64,000 bases of DNA, from positions 372,001 to 436,000 of the forward strand of contig CP064983.1 in assembly GCA_016699635.1 (NCBI GenBank), given 5' to 3'. This DNA comes from Bacteroidota bacterium (GTDB lineage Bacteria > Bacteroidota > Bacteroidia > AKYH767-A > OLB10). Shown piece after piece: positions 32,320 through 39,847 of the stretch. The notes below the pieces were generated by a model. The model was given only the letters and a program-made list of their open reading frames with translations. It was not told the origin of the DNA and made no database searches. The translations under genes and the position numbers were made by a program. How positions within the stretch are numbered: position 1 is the first letter of the stretch; each line of letters opens with the position of its first letter.

Positions 32320-32357
32320 GGGGGGGAAATTGAAAACAGTTTCCTCCTTTATTTAAC
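32320..32357 (+). terminator. Probable intrinsic terminator after the T9SS remnant
   Basis: A G-run and GGAAATTG pair with CAGTTTCCTCC around an AAAA loop, followed by TTTATTT. It lies 10 bases after the stop at 32310 and just before the next gene. Confidence 0.55.
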
Positions 32358-32367
32358 TCCTTTGATT

Positions 32368-33879
32368 ATGGACAAAAAAAGACCACTACTTATAATTCTT
32401 TTCCTATTAATGTATGCAATTTCTGTTGCCCAACAAGGAATAAATAATAACTGGCTGATGGGGTATTCAAGTTGGGGTGGCCAACCCTTTGGGCAAACGA
32501 AAATTGATTTCTACAATGGTACTCCCGTTTTGTCTTATGATAGTTTGGAGATGGATTTCAGGCATACTCATGGAAATATTTCAGATGCAACAGGTAACAT
32601 GATGTTTTACACCAATGGATATTATTTAGCAGATGCGACTAATGATACAATGCAAAACGGTAGCGGAATCAATCCCGGAGCATATGCAAACTTTGCATCA
32701 GATGGTTTTGCAATAGCGCAGGCTGCATTGATTATTCAAAAACCAAGTAGTAATTCCATTTATTACATGTTTCATGGTTCCTGCGATAATTATATGATGA
32801 CAACAGGATGCAGGATGCACCAACTTTACTTGACAACCATTGATATGAATGGCAATGGCGGATTAGGAAATGTAATAACAAAAAATGTTCCTGTAATAAT
32901 TGACACACTCAGTACAGGGAAGATAGCTGCTACCAGACATGCTAATGGCAGAGACTGGTGGGTGATGGTTCACCGGGTAAACTCTAATCAATTTATAAAG
33001 CTATTGATAACACCTACTGTTATTTTAGGCCCCTACACGCAAAATATTGGTGTTACAAGACAATGGGATGCAGGACAAGCATGGTTTTAACAGGACGGGA
33101 AAAAATATGCTTATTATTATGTGAACGGAGGCTTGGATATTTTTGATTTTGACAGATGCACCGCAACACTAAGTAATGCAGTGCATGTTACCATGCCATT
33201 TGAGAACGGCTATAATGTCGGTATGGCAATTTCTCCGGGGTCTAATGCCTTATATGTTTCTAATACACAACATGTGTATCAATTTGATTTAACAGCAGCA
33301 AATATTGCTGCATCGCAATTAACAGTTGCAACTTATGATTCGTTTGTATCGGTTTTCCCGGGGTTTCCCAGTGGTTTTGCCACATTGTTCGGTTTATCTG
33401 CCCTTGCACCGGATGGAAAAATTTACATTACCACAGGCAATGGCACTATACATATGCACACGATAGATAACCCTGATGTAATTGGTTTGGGATGCAATGT
33501 GAACCAACACAGTGTTCAACTGCAATCTGTTTATTTTAATACGCTGCCAAATCATCCTAATTATTTTTTGGGATGCGACAGCACATTAGGGTGCTTGTGT
33601 GCGCCAACGGTAGGGCTGCCTACCCCCCAGCCCCCTAAAGGGGGAGTTGTTGCCATGACTAATCCGAGCAATGGGAATTTTACCTTGCAATTTAATGTGC
33701 AGAGTACTGCCGGAGAATTGGAAGTTTATGATGTGATGGGAAATTTGGTGATGAGGGAATATGTGGCACCATGGAGCCAGTATAAGAGAGTGAATATAGA
33801 AGCATTGGCAAAAGGGATTTACCTGTGCAAGTTAAAATGGGGAAGTGTTGAGAGAAGTGTAAAGGTTATTAAAGAATAA
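32368..33879 (+). pseudogene. T9SS-secreted beta-propeller-like protein with an internal stop
   Basis: About 503 codons. An N-terminal signal peptide (LLIILFLLMYAISVAQQ) is followed by a repeat-rich body (NNWLMGYSSWGGQPFGQTKI; DFRHTHGNISDATGNMMFYT) typical of exported Bacteroidota proteins with propeller-like repeats. A TAA at 33088-33090 interrupts a segment that normally reads F-S-P-D-G (here F-stop-Q-D-G), then the same frame continues KKYAYYYVNGGLDIFDFDRC. It ends in a T9SS sorting domain (NPSNGNFTLQFNVQ, LAKGIYLCKLKWG). No frame change is needed, so this is a nonsense substitution or an error. A GC-rich repeat at 33623-33645 encodes the Pro-Gln-Pro-Pro-Lys-Gly linker before the sorting domain. 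Confidence 0.75.
33623..33645 (+). repeat. GC-rich palindromic repeat inside a coding region
   Basis: A run of C residues, AG, then CCCCCTAAAGGGGGAG forms a CCCCC-TAAA-GGGGG hairpin. Similar C-run/G-run repeats are scattered in Bacteroidota genomes, usually between genes. Here it is translated in frame as the linker between the repeat domain and the T9SS sorting domain. Confidence 0.6.
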
Positions 33880-33885
33880 TGGTTA

Positions 33886-33957
33886 GTGTAGAAAAAGACA
33901 GCAGACCTGAGTTTACTTTGCGTACTACAACGAGTCAACGAATTTTAAATAAAACAC
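33886..33957 (+). pseudogene. Remnant of a second T9SS sorting domain
   Basis: In one frame this stretch reads EKDSRPEFTLRTTTSQRILN, K-T. It closely matches KDSKAEFIIRTTTNQQILNK in the sorting domain at 32121-32190. No ORF surrounds it: it is cut on the right by the hairpin unit at 33959. It is the relic of a paralogous gene. Confidence 0.65.
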
Positions 33958-33958
33958 C

Positions 33959-33985
33959 CTCTGGCGCAAGTCTTCGGACTTGTGC
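33959..33985 (+). repeat. REP-like hairpin unit, left copy
   Basis: CTCTG followed by a stem-loop: GCGCAAGTC, loop TTCG, GACTTGTGC (33964-33985). The same 27-base unit lies in inverted orientation at 34667-34693, just after the RAYT gene. Such paired palindromes are the substrates of REP-associated tyrosine transposases. Confidence 0.8.
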
Positions 33986-34107
33986 TGATCTATCAATAAA
34001 GAATGCAGTGCAGTAATTTTAGCGTAACAAAGCAGCAAGCAGGCTAAACTGGCTTTTACCGTGCTCAAATAATATTTGCAATCAATAGAAGTTGCACCTT
34101 TGCATAC

Positions 34108-34659
34108 ATGAGTACCAAGTACAAATTTCAAGAGCCTGATGCCATTTACTTTGTTACTTTTTCGGTCGTAAACTGGATTGATGTTTTTACCCGCAATACT
34201 TATAAAGATATTTTGTTGGACAGCATTAGACACTGTCAAAAAGAAAAAGGCTTAGTGGTTCATGCATGGGTTATCATGACCAATCATGTACATATGATCA
34301 TTTCTAAAAACAGCTTGAGGGTATTACCTGACATCATGCGCGACCTTAAAAAGTTTACTGCTTATAAAAATATTGGCGCCATAATGGAAAGTCCGCAAGA
34401 AAGCAGGCGCGAATGGATATTTAAACTCTTTAAGCAGGCAGGAGAAAATAATTCCAACAATACTAACTGGCAGTTTTGGCAACAGGATAATCACCCAATT
34501 GAATTAACGGATGCAACTATGCAGGAACAAAGATTAAATTATATTCACGAAAATCCTGTGCGGGCGGGATTTGTTTATAAAGCAGAAGACTATGTTTACA
34601 GCAGTGCATGTGATTATGGCGGCACCAAAGGTTTACTGGACTTACTGCTGCTTGAATGA
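34108..34659 (+). CDS. REP-associated tyrosine transposase (RAYT, Y1_Tnp)
   Basis: 183 aa with the IS200/IS605-type HUH nuclease fold. The start resembles the family (YFVTFSVVNWIDVFTR); the metal-binding HUH motif is WVIMTNHVHMIIS; the catalytic Tyr region is LNYIHENPVRAGFVYKAEDY followed by YSSA. RAYTs are single-copy domesticated relatives of IS200/605 that cleave hairpin REP sequences. The gene is intact and flanked by two inverted copies of the same hairpin unit (33959-33985 and 34667-34693), which supports a functional match of enzyme and substrate. A weak promoter (TTTG about 34071, CACCTTTG about 34091) precedes it. Confidence 0.88.
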   Translation: MSTKYKFQEPDAIYFVTFSVVNWIDVFTRNTYKDILLDSIRHCQKEKGLVVHAWVIMTNHVHMIISKNSLRVLPDIMRDLKKFTAYKNIGAIMESPQESRREWIFKLFKQAGENNSNNTNWQFWQQDNHPIELTDATMQEQRLNYIHENPVRAGFVYKAEDYVYSSACDYGGTKGLLDLLLLE

Positions 34660-34666
34660 TAGGTGG

Positions 34667-34693
34667 GCACAAGTCCGAAGACTTGCGCCAGAG
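34667..34693 (-). repeat. REP-like hairpin unit, right copy (inverted)
   Basis: Exact inverted copy of the 27-base unit at 33959-33985 (CCGAAG loop region between GCACAAGT and ACTTGCGC, then CAGAG). It begins 8 bases after the RAYT stop and lies 3 bases from the right inverted repeat. Confidence 0.8.
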
Positions 34694-34695
34694 GT

Positions 34696-34715
34696 GGGTT
34701 GTTAAGGATTAACTA
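34696..34715 (+). repeat. Right 20-bp inverted repeat of the accessory element
   Basis: GGGTTGTTAAGGATTAACTA, perfect reverse complement of 30711-30730. It overlaps the right trmB direct repeat by two bases (TA). Confidence 0.85.
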
Positions 34716-34769
34716 TTTAGCCGCTAAGCAGCCTATCTTTCGTTCAGGCTAAAAAAAGAAATTTAAATC
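34714..34769 (+). repeat. Right copy of the trmB 3'-end direct repeat (56 bases)
   Basis: Same sequence as 30526-30588 except for a 7-base deletion between two TAT triplets, which destroys the trmB frame here. It overlaps the last codons of the minus-strand AhpD-like gene. Before the insertion, trmB and that gene were presumably convergent and overlapping here. Confidence 0.9.
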
Positions 34770-35098
34770 TCATCCCAAAATTCTGCTGCTCTTCTGGTAT
34801 GTGGAATCACAATGGTTCCACCCACTATATTGGCTACTGCAAACACTTCATAAACCTGCTCTGTAGTAATACCATTTTGTTTGCATTGCATTAGATGGTA
34901 TTTAATACAATCATCACAGCGCAGCACCATGCTGGCAACAAGCCCAAGCATTTCTTTAGTCTGAACCGGCAATGCACCATCCATATAGGTGTTGGCATCG
35001 AGATTATAGAGGCGTTTTAAAACCAGATTATCTGACTCAAGAATGCGCTTATTCATTTTGGCACGATAGTCATTGAACTCATCTACACGTTTACTCAT
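34763..35098 (-). CDS. Carboxymuconolactone decarboxylase family protein (AhpD-like)
   Basis: 111 aa all-helical protein. The redox/active-site motif is CDDCIKYHLMQC, i.e. CxxC-x3-H as in AhpD-type alkylhydroperoxidases, in a chain typical of the CMD family (GLVASMVLRCDDCIKYHLMQ). It probably has peroxide-reducing or thiol-redox function; a decarboxylase role is unlikely without the pathway. Its stop lies within the trmB-derived direct repeat. The tatC gene follows upstream at 11 bases, so they may be co-transcribed. Confidence 0.85.
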   Translation of the reverse strand: MSKRVDEFNDYRAKMNKRILESDNLVLKRLYNLDANTYMDGALPVQTKEMLGLVASMVLRCDDCIKYHLMQCKQNGITTEQVYEVFAVANIVGGTIVIPHTRRAAEFWDEI

Positions 35099-35109
35099 GT
35101 GATTATTTT

Positions 35110-35931
35110 TTATTCGTTTTTACTCTCCTGCCTTGCCACAACAACAGAAACCAATATGCTGAACTCGTATAACATAAACAAAGGAATAGCCACCAACATC
35201 TGGCTGGTTACATCTGGTGATGGCGTAATTAATGCAGCAACAACAAGGTTAACAATAAAAGCATGTTTACGGTAGCGTCTCATAAACTGTGGGCTTATGA
35301 TACCCATTTTTGTAAGGAAAAACAGGAGTATAGGCAGTTCAAAAACCGCTCCGCAAGCCAATGTCATGAGGCTTACAATGCTGATATATGGATCGAGCGT
35401 GATAGCATTCTGCACCTCTTCACTCACTTTATAACTTCCCAAAAAGTTAATTGATAATGGTGCCAGAATAAAATAACCAAAAGCCACTCCGCAGAAAAAC
35501 AAAAACGAAGCAGAAAAAACTATACCTCTTGTATATTTCTTCTCTTTGGCAGACAATGCAGGTTTCACAAAACGCCATATCTCCCAAAGCAAATATGGAA
35601 ATCCTAAAATAAGTCCTGCAATTCCCGCAGCTACCATGTGTGTGGTAAACTGTCCTGCCATGGTAGTACTTATCAAGTGAAAAGGAATATCAGTAATGCA
35701 TAAGTCAATTGACCATTTCTCCGAAAGCATACACAGCAATCTGTAGGTAATAAAATGAGGGTTCTTGGGTCCGAAAATAATTTTATCGAACAATAAGTCC
35801 TTATATATAAATGCTACAACGGCTAACACAAATATTGCCAATGTAGCACGCACCAAATGCCAGCGCAAGGCTTCGAGGTGATCCAGAAAATTCATTTCTG
35901 AGTTGGGGTCGGGCTTCCTTCTGAAAAACAT
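35110..35931 (-). CDS. tatC: Sec-independent protein translocase subunit TatC
   Basis: 273 aa with six hydrophobic segments. MNFLDHLEALRWHLVRATLA carries the N-terminal FLxHLxELRxR-like motif with the conserved Glu; FGYFILAPLSINFLGSYKVS follows in TM3. Twin-arginine signal peptide receptor in the inner membrane. No tatA lies next to it. Between kdsD and the AhpD-like gene, all minus strand with short gaps. Confidence 0.95.
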   Translation of the reverse strand: MFFRRKPDPNSEMNFLDHLEALRWHLVRATLAIFVLAVVAFIYKDLLFDKIIFGPKNPHFITYRLLCMLSEKWSIDLCITDIPFHLISTTMAGQFTTHMVAAGIAGLILGFPYLLWEIWRFVKPALSAKEKKYTRGIVFSASFLFFCGVAFGYFILAPLSINFLGSYKVSEEVQNAITLDPYISIVSLMTLACGAVFELPILLFFLTKMGIISPQFMRRYRKHAFIVNLVVAALITPSPDVTSQMLVAIPLFMLYEFSILVSVVVARQESKNE

Positions 35932-35946
35932 TTCTTTATTTGAAGA

Positions 35947-36912
35947 TTAATATATGCCTTCTTTAAGCAAATCGTGAAGGTGAATAAAACCAAGATACTT
36001 ACCTTTATCAGTCACAACCAACTGCGTAATATTATTTGACTTCATCAGAATAAAAGCATCGGCAGCCATAGTGTCGGGGCTAACGGATTTGGGCTTTGAA
36101 GTCATAATGTCTTTAGCCTTTGTGGCCAACATATCGTCACTTCTGTGCAACATCCTCCTAAGGTCACCATCGGTAATTATTCCTTTTAGCTTGCCTTTAT
36201 CTACAACGGCAGTTGCCCCAAGGCGGCTTCCCGATATTTCTACAATCACCTTTTTAAGGTCATCGGTGGGATTTACCTGCGGACTGGCATTATTTTTATA
36301 AACATCGCCAACCTTCAGATACAATCTTTTTCCTAATGCCCCACCCGGATGATAACGTGCAAAATCTTTACTTGAGAACCCCCTGTTTTCGAGCAGACAC
36401 ACAGCCAAGGCATCACCCATGGCCAATTGTGCTGTAGTGCTTGTTGTGGGAGCTAAGTTATGCGGACAAGCTTCGCGGGCAACGGTAGTGTTAAGTATAT
36501 AATGTGCCTGTTGCGCCAGATATGAAGAAGTGTCGCCAACCATGGCGATTAGTTTATTGCCAGCCAACCTTAGCAAAGGTGCCAGGACCTTTATTTCCGG
36601 AGTGTTGCCACTTTTGGAAATACAAATCACCACATCGTCCTTCTGTATTACCCCAAGGTCGCCATGCACAGCATCGGCAGCGTGCATAAACACGGCTGGT
36701 GTTCCGGTACTGTTGAGTGTGGCTGTTATTTTTTGAGCTATTATGGAACTTTTACCAATTCCTGTACAAACTACCCTACCTTTCGATAAAAATATTAATT
36801 TTACGGTCTCAAAAAAATCATGGTCAATATATTGTTGCAAGCCACTAATAGCCGAAGACTCCATCTGAAGCGTCTTTTTGGCAATTTTAATTATTTGTTG
36901 AACTGATTTCAA
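35947..36912 (-). CDS. kdsD: D-arabinose-5-phosphate isomerase (KpsF/GutQ family)
   Basis: 321 aa: an N-terminal SIS sugar-isomerase domain (VVCTGIGKSSIIAQKITATL, then HAADAVHGDLGVIQKDDVVI and ISKSGNTPE) and two CBS domains (GIITDGDLRRMLHRSDDM, PKSVSPDTMAADAFILMKSN). It makes arabinose-5-phosphate for the Kdo of lipopolysaccharide. The start is TTG at 36912; the next in-frame ATG (36864) would cut the first conserved helix, so TTG is preferred. Confidence 0.93.
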   Translation of the reverse strand: MKSVQQIIKIAKKTLQMESSAISGLQQYIDHDFFETVKLIFLSKGRVVCTGIGKSSIIAQKITATLNSTGTPAVFMHAADAVHGDLGVIQKDDVVICISKSGNTPEIKVLAPLLRLAGNKLIAMVGDTSSYLAQQAHYILNTTVAREACPHNLAPTTSTTAQLAMGDALAVCLLENRGFSSKDFARYHPGGALGKRLYLKVGDVYKNNASPQVNPTDDLKKVIVEISGSRLGATAVVDKGKLKGIITDGDLRRMLHRSDDMLATKAKDIMTSKPKSVSPDTMAADAFILMKSNNITQLVVTDKGKYLGFIHLHDLLKEGIY

Positions 36913-37020
36913 TCTGAAGTATTTCTGATTTAATTTTGAAAAAAATTATTTGTTGCAATATTATTGAACAAAAATATCTATTTTAGTTAACTCAAATTTT
37001 TAATTGGTATAATAAATAAA

Positions 37021-39375
37021 ATGTTAGCAGAAACAAAGAAGAAAAAATCTGTGAAAGACAAGAATGAAAAAACCGACACCAAGGCTAAAGTGAAGGTGAA
37101 AGAAAAAGTAGTTGAAAAGAAAACTAAGGACACCGAAAAAGCCAAACCGGTTGCAAAAACTATAGTTGCTGCCTCTAACAAGCAAAAGCCTACAGATGCT
37201 CGACTGAAGGATGCACTTTTCAAATATTTTGGGTTCGACACCTTTAAGGGCGAGCAAGAAGAAATTATTCAAACAGTATTGCGTGGCGAAAACTGCTTTG
37301 TAATTATGCCTACAGGTGGTGGCAAATCTATGTGCTATCAACTGCCTGCTTTGATGATGGGCGGCACTGCCATAGTAGTTTCGCCATTAATTGCATTGAT
37401 GAAAAATCAGGTAGATGCACTTAGAGGATTTAACACAGACGAGGCTGTGGCACACTTCTTAAACTCATCCCTCAACAAAACAGAAATTGCTCAGGTAAAG
37501 AAAGATATAAAGGCCGGCAAAACAAAGTTGCTATATGTTGCGCCCGAATCATTAACCAAAGAAGAGAATGTTGCATTTTTTAAAGAGATAAAAGTTTCTT
37601 TTTTAGCCATTGATGAAGCACACTGTATTTCAGAATGGGGACACGATTTCCGTCCTGAATACCGTAGATTAAAACCTATCATTGAAGCACTCGGCAACAT
37701 TCCTGTTATTGCACTTACTGCAACAGCAACAGAAAAAGTTTCTCTTGATATACAAAAGAACTTAGGCATGATGGAGTCGAGGTTGTTCAAAGCATCCTTC
37801 AACAGGCCTAATCTTTATTATGAAGTACGACCAAAAGTTGAAGTACTTAAAGAGATCATCAAATTTGTAAAAAACCATTCAGGAAAATCAGGAATCATCT
37901 ATTGCCTCAGCAGAAAAAAAGTAGAAGAAGTTGCCAGCACACTCAATGTAAATGGCATCAAAGCCCTGCCCTACCATGCAGGATTAGATGCACCTGTGCG
38001 TGCCGAAACGCAGGACAAATTTCTGATGGAAAAAATTGATGTCATTGTTGCCACCATTGCATTCGGAATGGGAATTGACAAGCCCGATGTGCGTTTTGTC
38101 ATTCACCACGACATACCAAAATCTCTTGAAGGATATTATCAGGAAACAGGCCGTGCCGGACGCGATGGACGCGAAGGACGCTGCGTAACTTTCTATTCTT
38201 TTAAAGACATAGAGAAGCTCGAAAAATTTATGAAAGGCAAGCCCGTTGCCGAGCAGGAAATAGGAAAACAAATGCTGCTTGAAACCGTTTCCTTTGCCGA
38301 AACATCAGTCTGCCGCAGAAAATATCTGCTCCATTATTTTGGAGAGCGCTATGAAGAAGAAAACTGTGGCAACTGCGACAACTGCCTGCATCCAAAAACA
38401 CAAATCGAAGCACAAGACGAAGTAGTATTGCTGCTCGAAACTGTTCAGGCTGTAAAAGAAAAATTTGCTGCCGAGCACATTATCAATGTTCTCATCGGAA
38501 AAGATGACAAAGCCATAAAAGACTATCAGCATAATAAGTTAGAAGTCTTTGGCGAAGGAATGGATCAGGATGCGAAATTCTGGATGGCCGTTGTGCGTCA
38601 GGCATTGCTTGCAGGACTGCTCTTCAAAGACATTGATAACTATGGATTGCTTAAGTTGAGTGATGAGGGTAAAAAATTTATGGACAAGCCCCACAGTTTC
38701 AAAATAACACAAGACCACAGCTACGAAAGTGCCGACAGCGATGAGGACGATGAGCCCGATGGTGGCGGAGGAGGTGCAGCGGCAGACGAAACACTGTTTG
38801 CTATGCTCAAAGACTTGTGCAAACAAATAGCCAAACAAAAAAATCTGCCTCCTTTTGTAATATTCCAAGAGCCTTCGCTCGAAGAAATGGCCATACAGTA
38901 CCCCATCAACATGGAGGAAATGAAAAACATTACCGGTGTGGGTGCAGGCAAGGCAGGCAAGTATGGAAAACCATTCGTTGACCTCATAAAAAAATATGTG
39001 GAAGAAAACGAAATTGAGCGTCCGCAAGATTTCATTGTAAAATCTGTTGTCAACAAATCAGGTCTCAAGGTTTATCTTATTCAAAACATCGACCGCAAAA
39101 TTTCTCTCGATGATATGGCCGAAGCTAAAGGCATCCCTTTAGGCGATATCATCACAGAGTTAGAAAGCATCGTGGCATCAGGAACAAAAATTGATTTGAA
39201 TTATTACCTCAACGAAGTTATTGATGCCGACCGTCAGCAAGATGTGTTCGACTATTTCCGCACGGCAGAAAGTGACAGTGCAGAAGATGCCTTGCTCGAA
39301 CTTGGCGAAAACGACTACACCATTGACGAAATAAGAATGATGCGTGTAAAATTTATGAGTGAATTAGGAAATTGA
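37021..39375 (+). CDS. recQ: ATP-dependent DNA helicase RecQ
   Basis: 784 aa. A Lys/Glu-rich low-complexity N-terminal extension of about 55 residues precedes the helicase core: Walker A PTGGGKS (Lys102), DEAH box IDEAHCISEWGHDFRPEYRR (about residue 198), motif VI QETGRAGRDGREGRC. Then the zinc-binding RecQ-Ct motif CRRKYLLHYFGERYEEENCG / NCDNC, a winged-helix RQC domain, an acidic/Gly linker (SADSDEDDEPDGGGGG) and an HRDC domain (LKDLCKQIAKQKNLPPFVIF), with an extra C-terminal helical tail. 3'-5' helicase in recombination and fork repair. Divergent from kdsD. Confidence 0.96.
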   Translation: MLAETKKKKSVKDKNEKTDTKAKVKVKEKVVEKKTKDTEKAKPVAKTIVAASNKQKPTDARLKDALFKYFGFDTFKGEQEEIIQTVLRGENCFVIMPTGGGKSMCYQLPALMMGGTAIVVSPLIALMKNQVDALRGFNTDEAVAHFLNSSLNKTEIAQVKKDIKAGKTKLLYVAPESLTKEENVAFFKEIKVSFLAIDEAHCISEWGHDFRPEYRRLKPIIEALGNIPVIALTATATEKVSLDIQKNLGMMESRLFKASFNRPNLYYEVRPKVEVLKEIIKFVKNHSGKSGIIYCLSRKKVEEVASTLNVNGIKALPYHAGLDAPVRAETQDKFLMEKIDVIVATIAFGMGIDKPDVRFVIHHDIPKSLEGYYQETGRAGRDGREGRCVTFYSFKDIEKLEKFMKGKPVAEQEIGKQMLLETVSFAETSVCRRKYLLHYFGERYEEENCGNCDNCLHPKTQIEAQDEVVLLLETVQAVKEKFAAEHIINVLIGKDDKAIKDYQHNKLEVFGEGMDQDAKFWMAVVRQALLAGLLFKDIDNYGLLKLSDEGKKFMDKPHSFKITQDHSYESADSDEDDEPDGGGGGAAADETLFAMLKDLCKQIAKQKNLPPFVIFQEPSLEEMAIQYPINMEEMKNITGVGAGKAGKYGKPFVDLIKKYVEENEIERPQDFIVKSVVNKSGLKVYLIQNIDRKISLDDMAEAKGIPLGDIITELESIVASGTKIDLNYYLNEVIDADRQQDVFDYFRTAESDSAEDALLELGENDYTIDEIRMMRVKFMSELGN

Positions 39376-39400
39376 TTAAAACCAAATCTATCGTTCACAA

Positions 39401-39430
39401 AAGGCTGCCTCGCAAGGGCAGCCTTTTTTT
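39401..39430 (+). terminator. Intrinsic terminator after recQ
   Basis: Nine-base arms AAGGCTGCC (39401-39409) and GGCAGCCTT (39417-39425) around a 7-base loop, followed by T residues to 39430. It lies 26 bases after the recQ stop and looks like a textbook rho-independent terminator. Confidence 0.9.
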
Positions 39431-39572
39431 GTGAGTTTTATAAAAGTGAGCATTTCAAGCCACAATTATCAATTATATTTTTCCGAATCATTTATTTTTG
39501 AGGTAAATGAATAATAGTGATCGGAGCTATAGCTTCCAAACAAACTACTATCAGAGGTGATGTCAAGAAAAC

Positions 39573-39603
39573 TTGCAGTATATACTTTTAATATATACCT
39601 TTG
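39573..39603 (+). promoter_or_regulatory. Promoter of the mazF-type toxin-antitoxin pair
   Basis: -33 TTG (39573-39575) and -7 TACCTTTG (39596-39603) with a 20-base spacer; the antitoxin ATG follows 14 bases downstream. The spacer contains AT-rich symmetrical tracts (GTATATAC and ATATATAC), possible antitoxin binding sites for autorepression. Confidence 0.6.
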
Positions 39604-39616
39604 TAAAAAAAGAGAT

Positions 39617-39847
39617 ATGAAAACTTTATCATTAAAGCTTGACGATAAAATATTTAATGAAACTGAAGAAATTACTTCAAAATTAAAATTGGCCCGAAAT
39701 CGTTATATCAATGAGGCTGTTAGTATTTACAATACATTAAACAAAAGGCGTTTATTAAAAAAACAACTTGCCAAAGAATCAAAATTGACGAGTAAAGACT
39801 CCATGGACATATTACGTGAATTTGAAAAGTTAATGGATGAAAATTAA
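39617..39847 (+). CDS. Antitoxin of a type II toxin-antitoxin pair (ribbon-helix-helix-like)
   Basis: 76 aa from the ATG at 39617, preceded by a matching promoter. The frame extends upstream but that part lies before the predicted start site. The N-terminus (MKTLSLKLDDKIFNETEEIT) is ribbon-helix-helix-like, and the C-terminus is acidic and helical. Its end overlaps the toxin start by 11 bases, the classic arrangement. It should neutralise the MazF-like protein and repress the operon. No AbrB-type MazE fold was seen. Confidence 0.75.
   Translation: MKTLSLKLDDKIFNETEEITSKLKLARNRYINEAVSIYNTLNKRRLLKKQLAKESKLTSKDSMDILREFEKLMDEN

Larger units (their letters stand above)
30589..34713. mobile_element. 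Accessory insertion between two copies of the trmB 3' end
   Basis: About 4.1 kb lies between direct repeats of the trmB tail (30526-30588 and 34714-34769). Inside, perfect 20-bp inverted repeats (30711-30730, 34696-34715) enclose an IS5-like transposase fragment, a truncated T9SS protein, an interrupted T9SS protein, a sorting-domain relic and an intact RAYT with two hairpins. IS ends with passenger DNA in place of the transposase resemble a mobile insertion cassette. No integrase is present. The 56-63-base direct repeat is too long for an ordinary IS target duplication, so a later rearrangement or recombination at the trmB end must also have happened. Confidence 0.65.

Noticed and set aside
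34714..34769. The right trmB repeat as a second gene
   Set aside because: Only 56 bases remain, a 7-base deletion breaks the frame and no start is present. It is a duplication scar.
37021..37185. Alternative later start for recQ
   Set aside because: The first 55 residues are low complexity, but the ATG at 37021 is followed by an unbroken frame and lies at a sensible distance from the divergent kdsD gene. I kept the long form.
38539..39027. 162-codon minus-strand frame opposite recQ
   Set aside because: It is antisense to the HRDC and linker region of an intact recQ and has a low-complexity, Cys/Phe-rich translation with no recognised domain.
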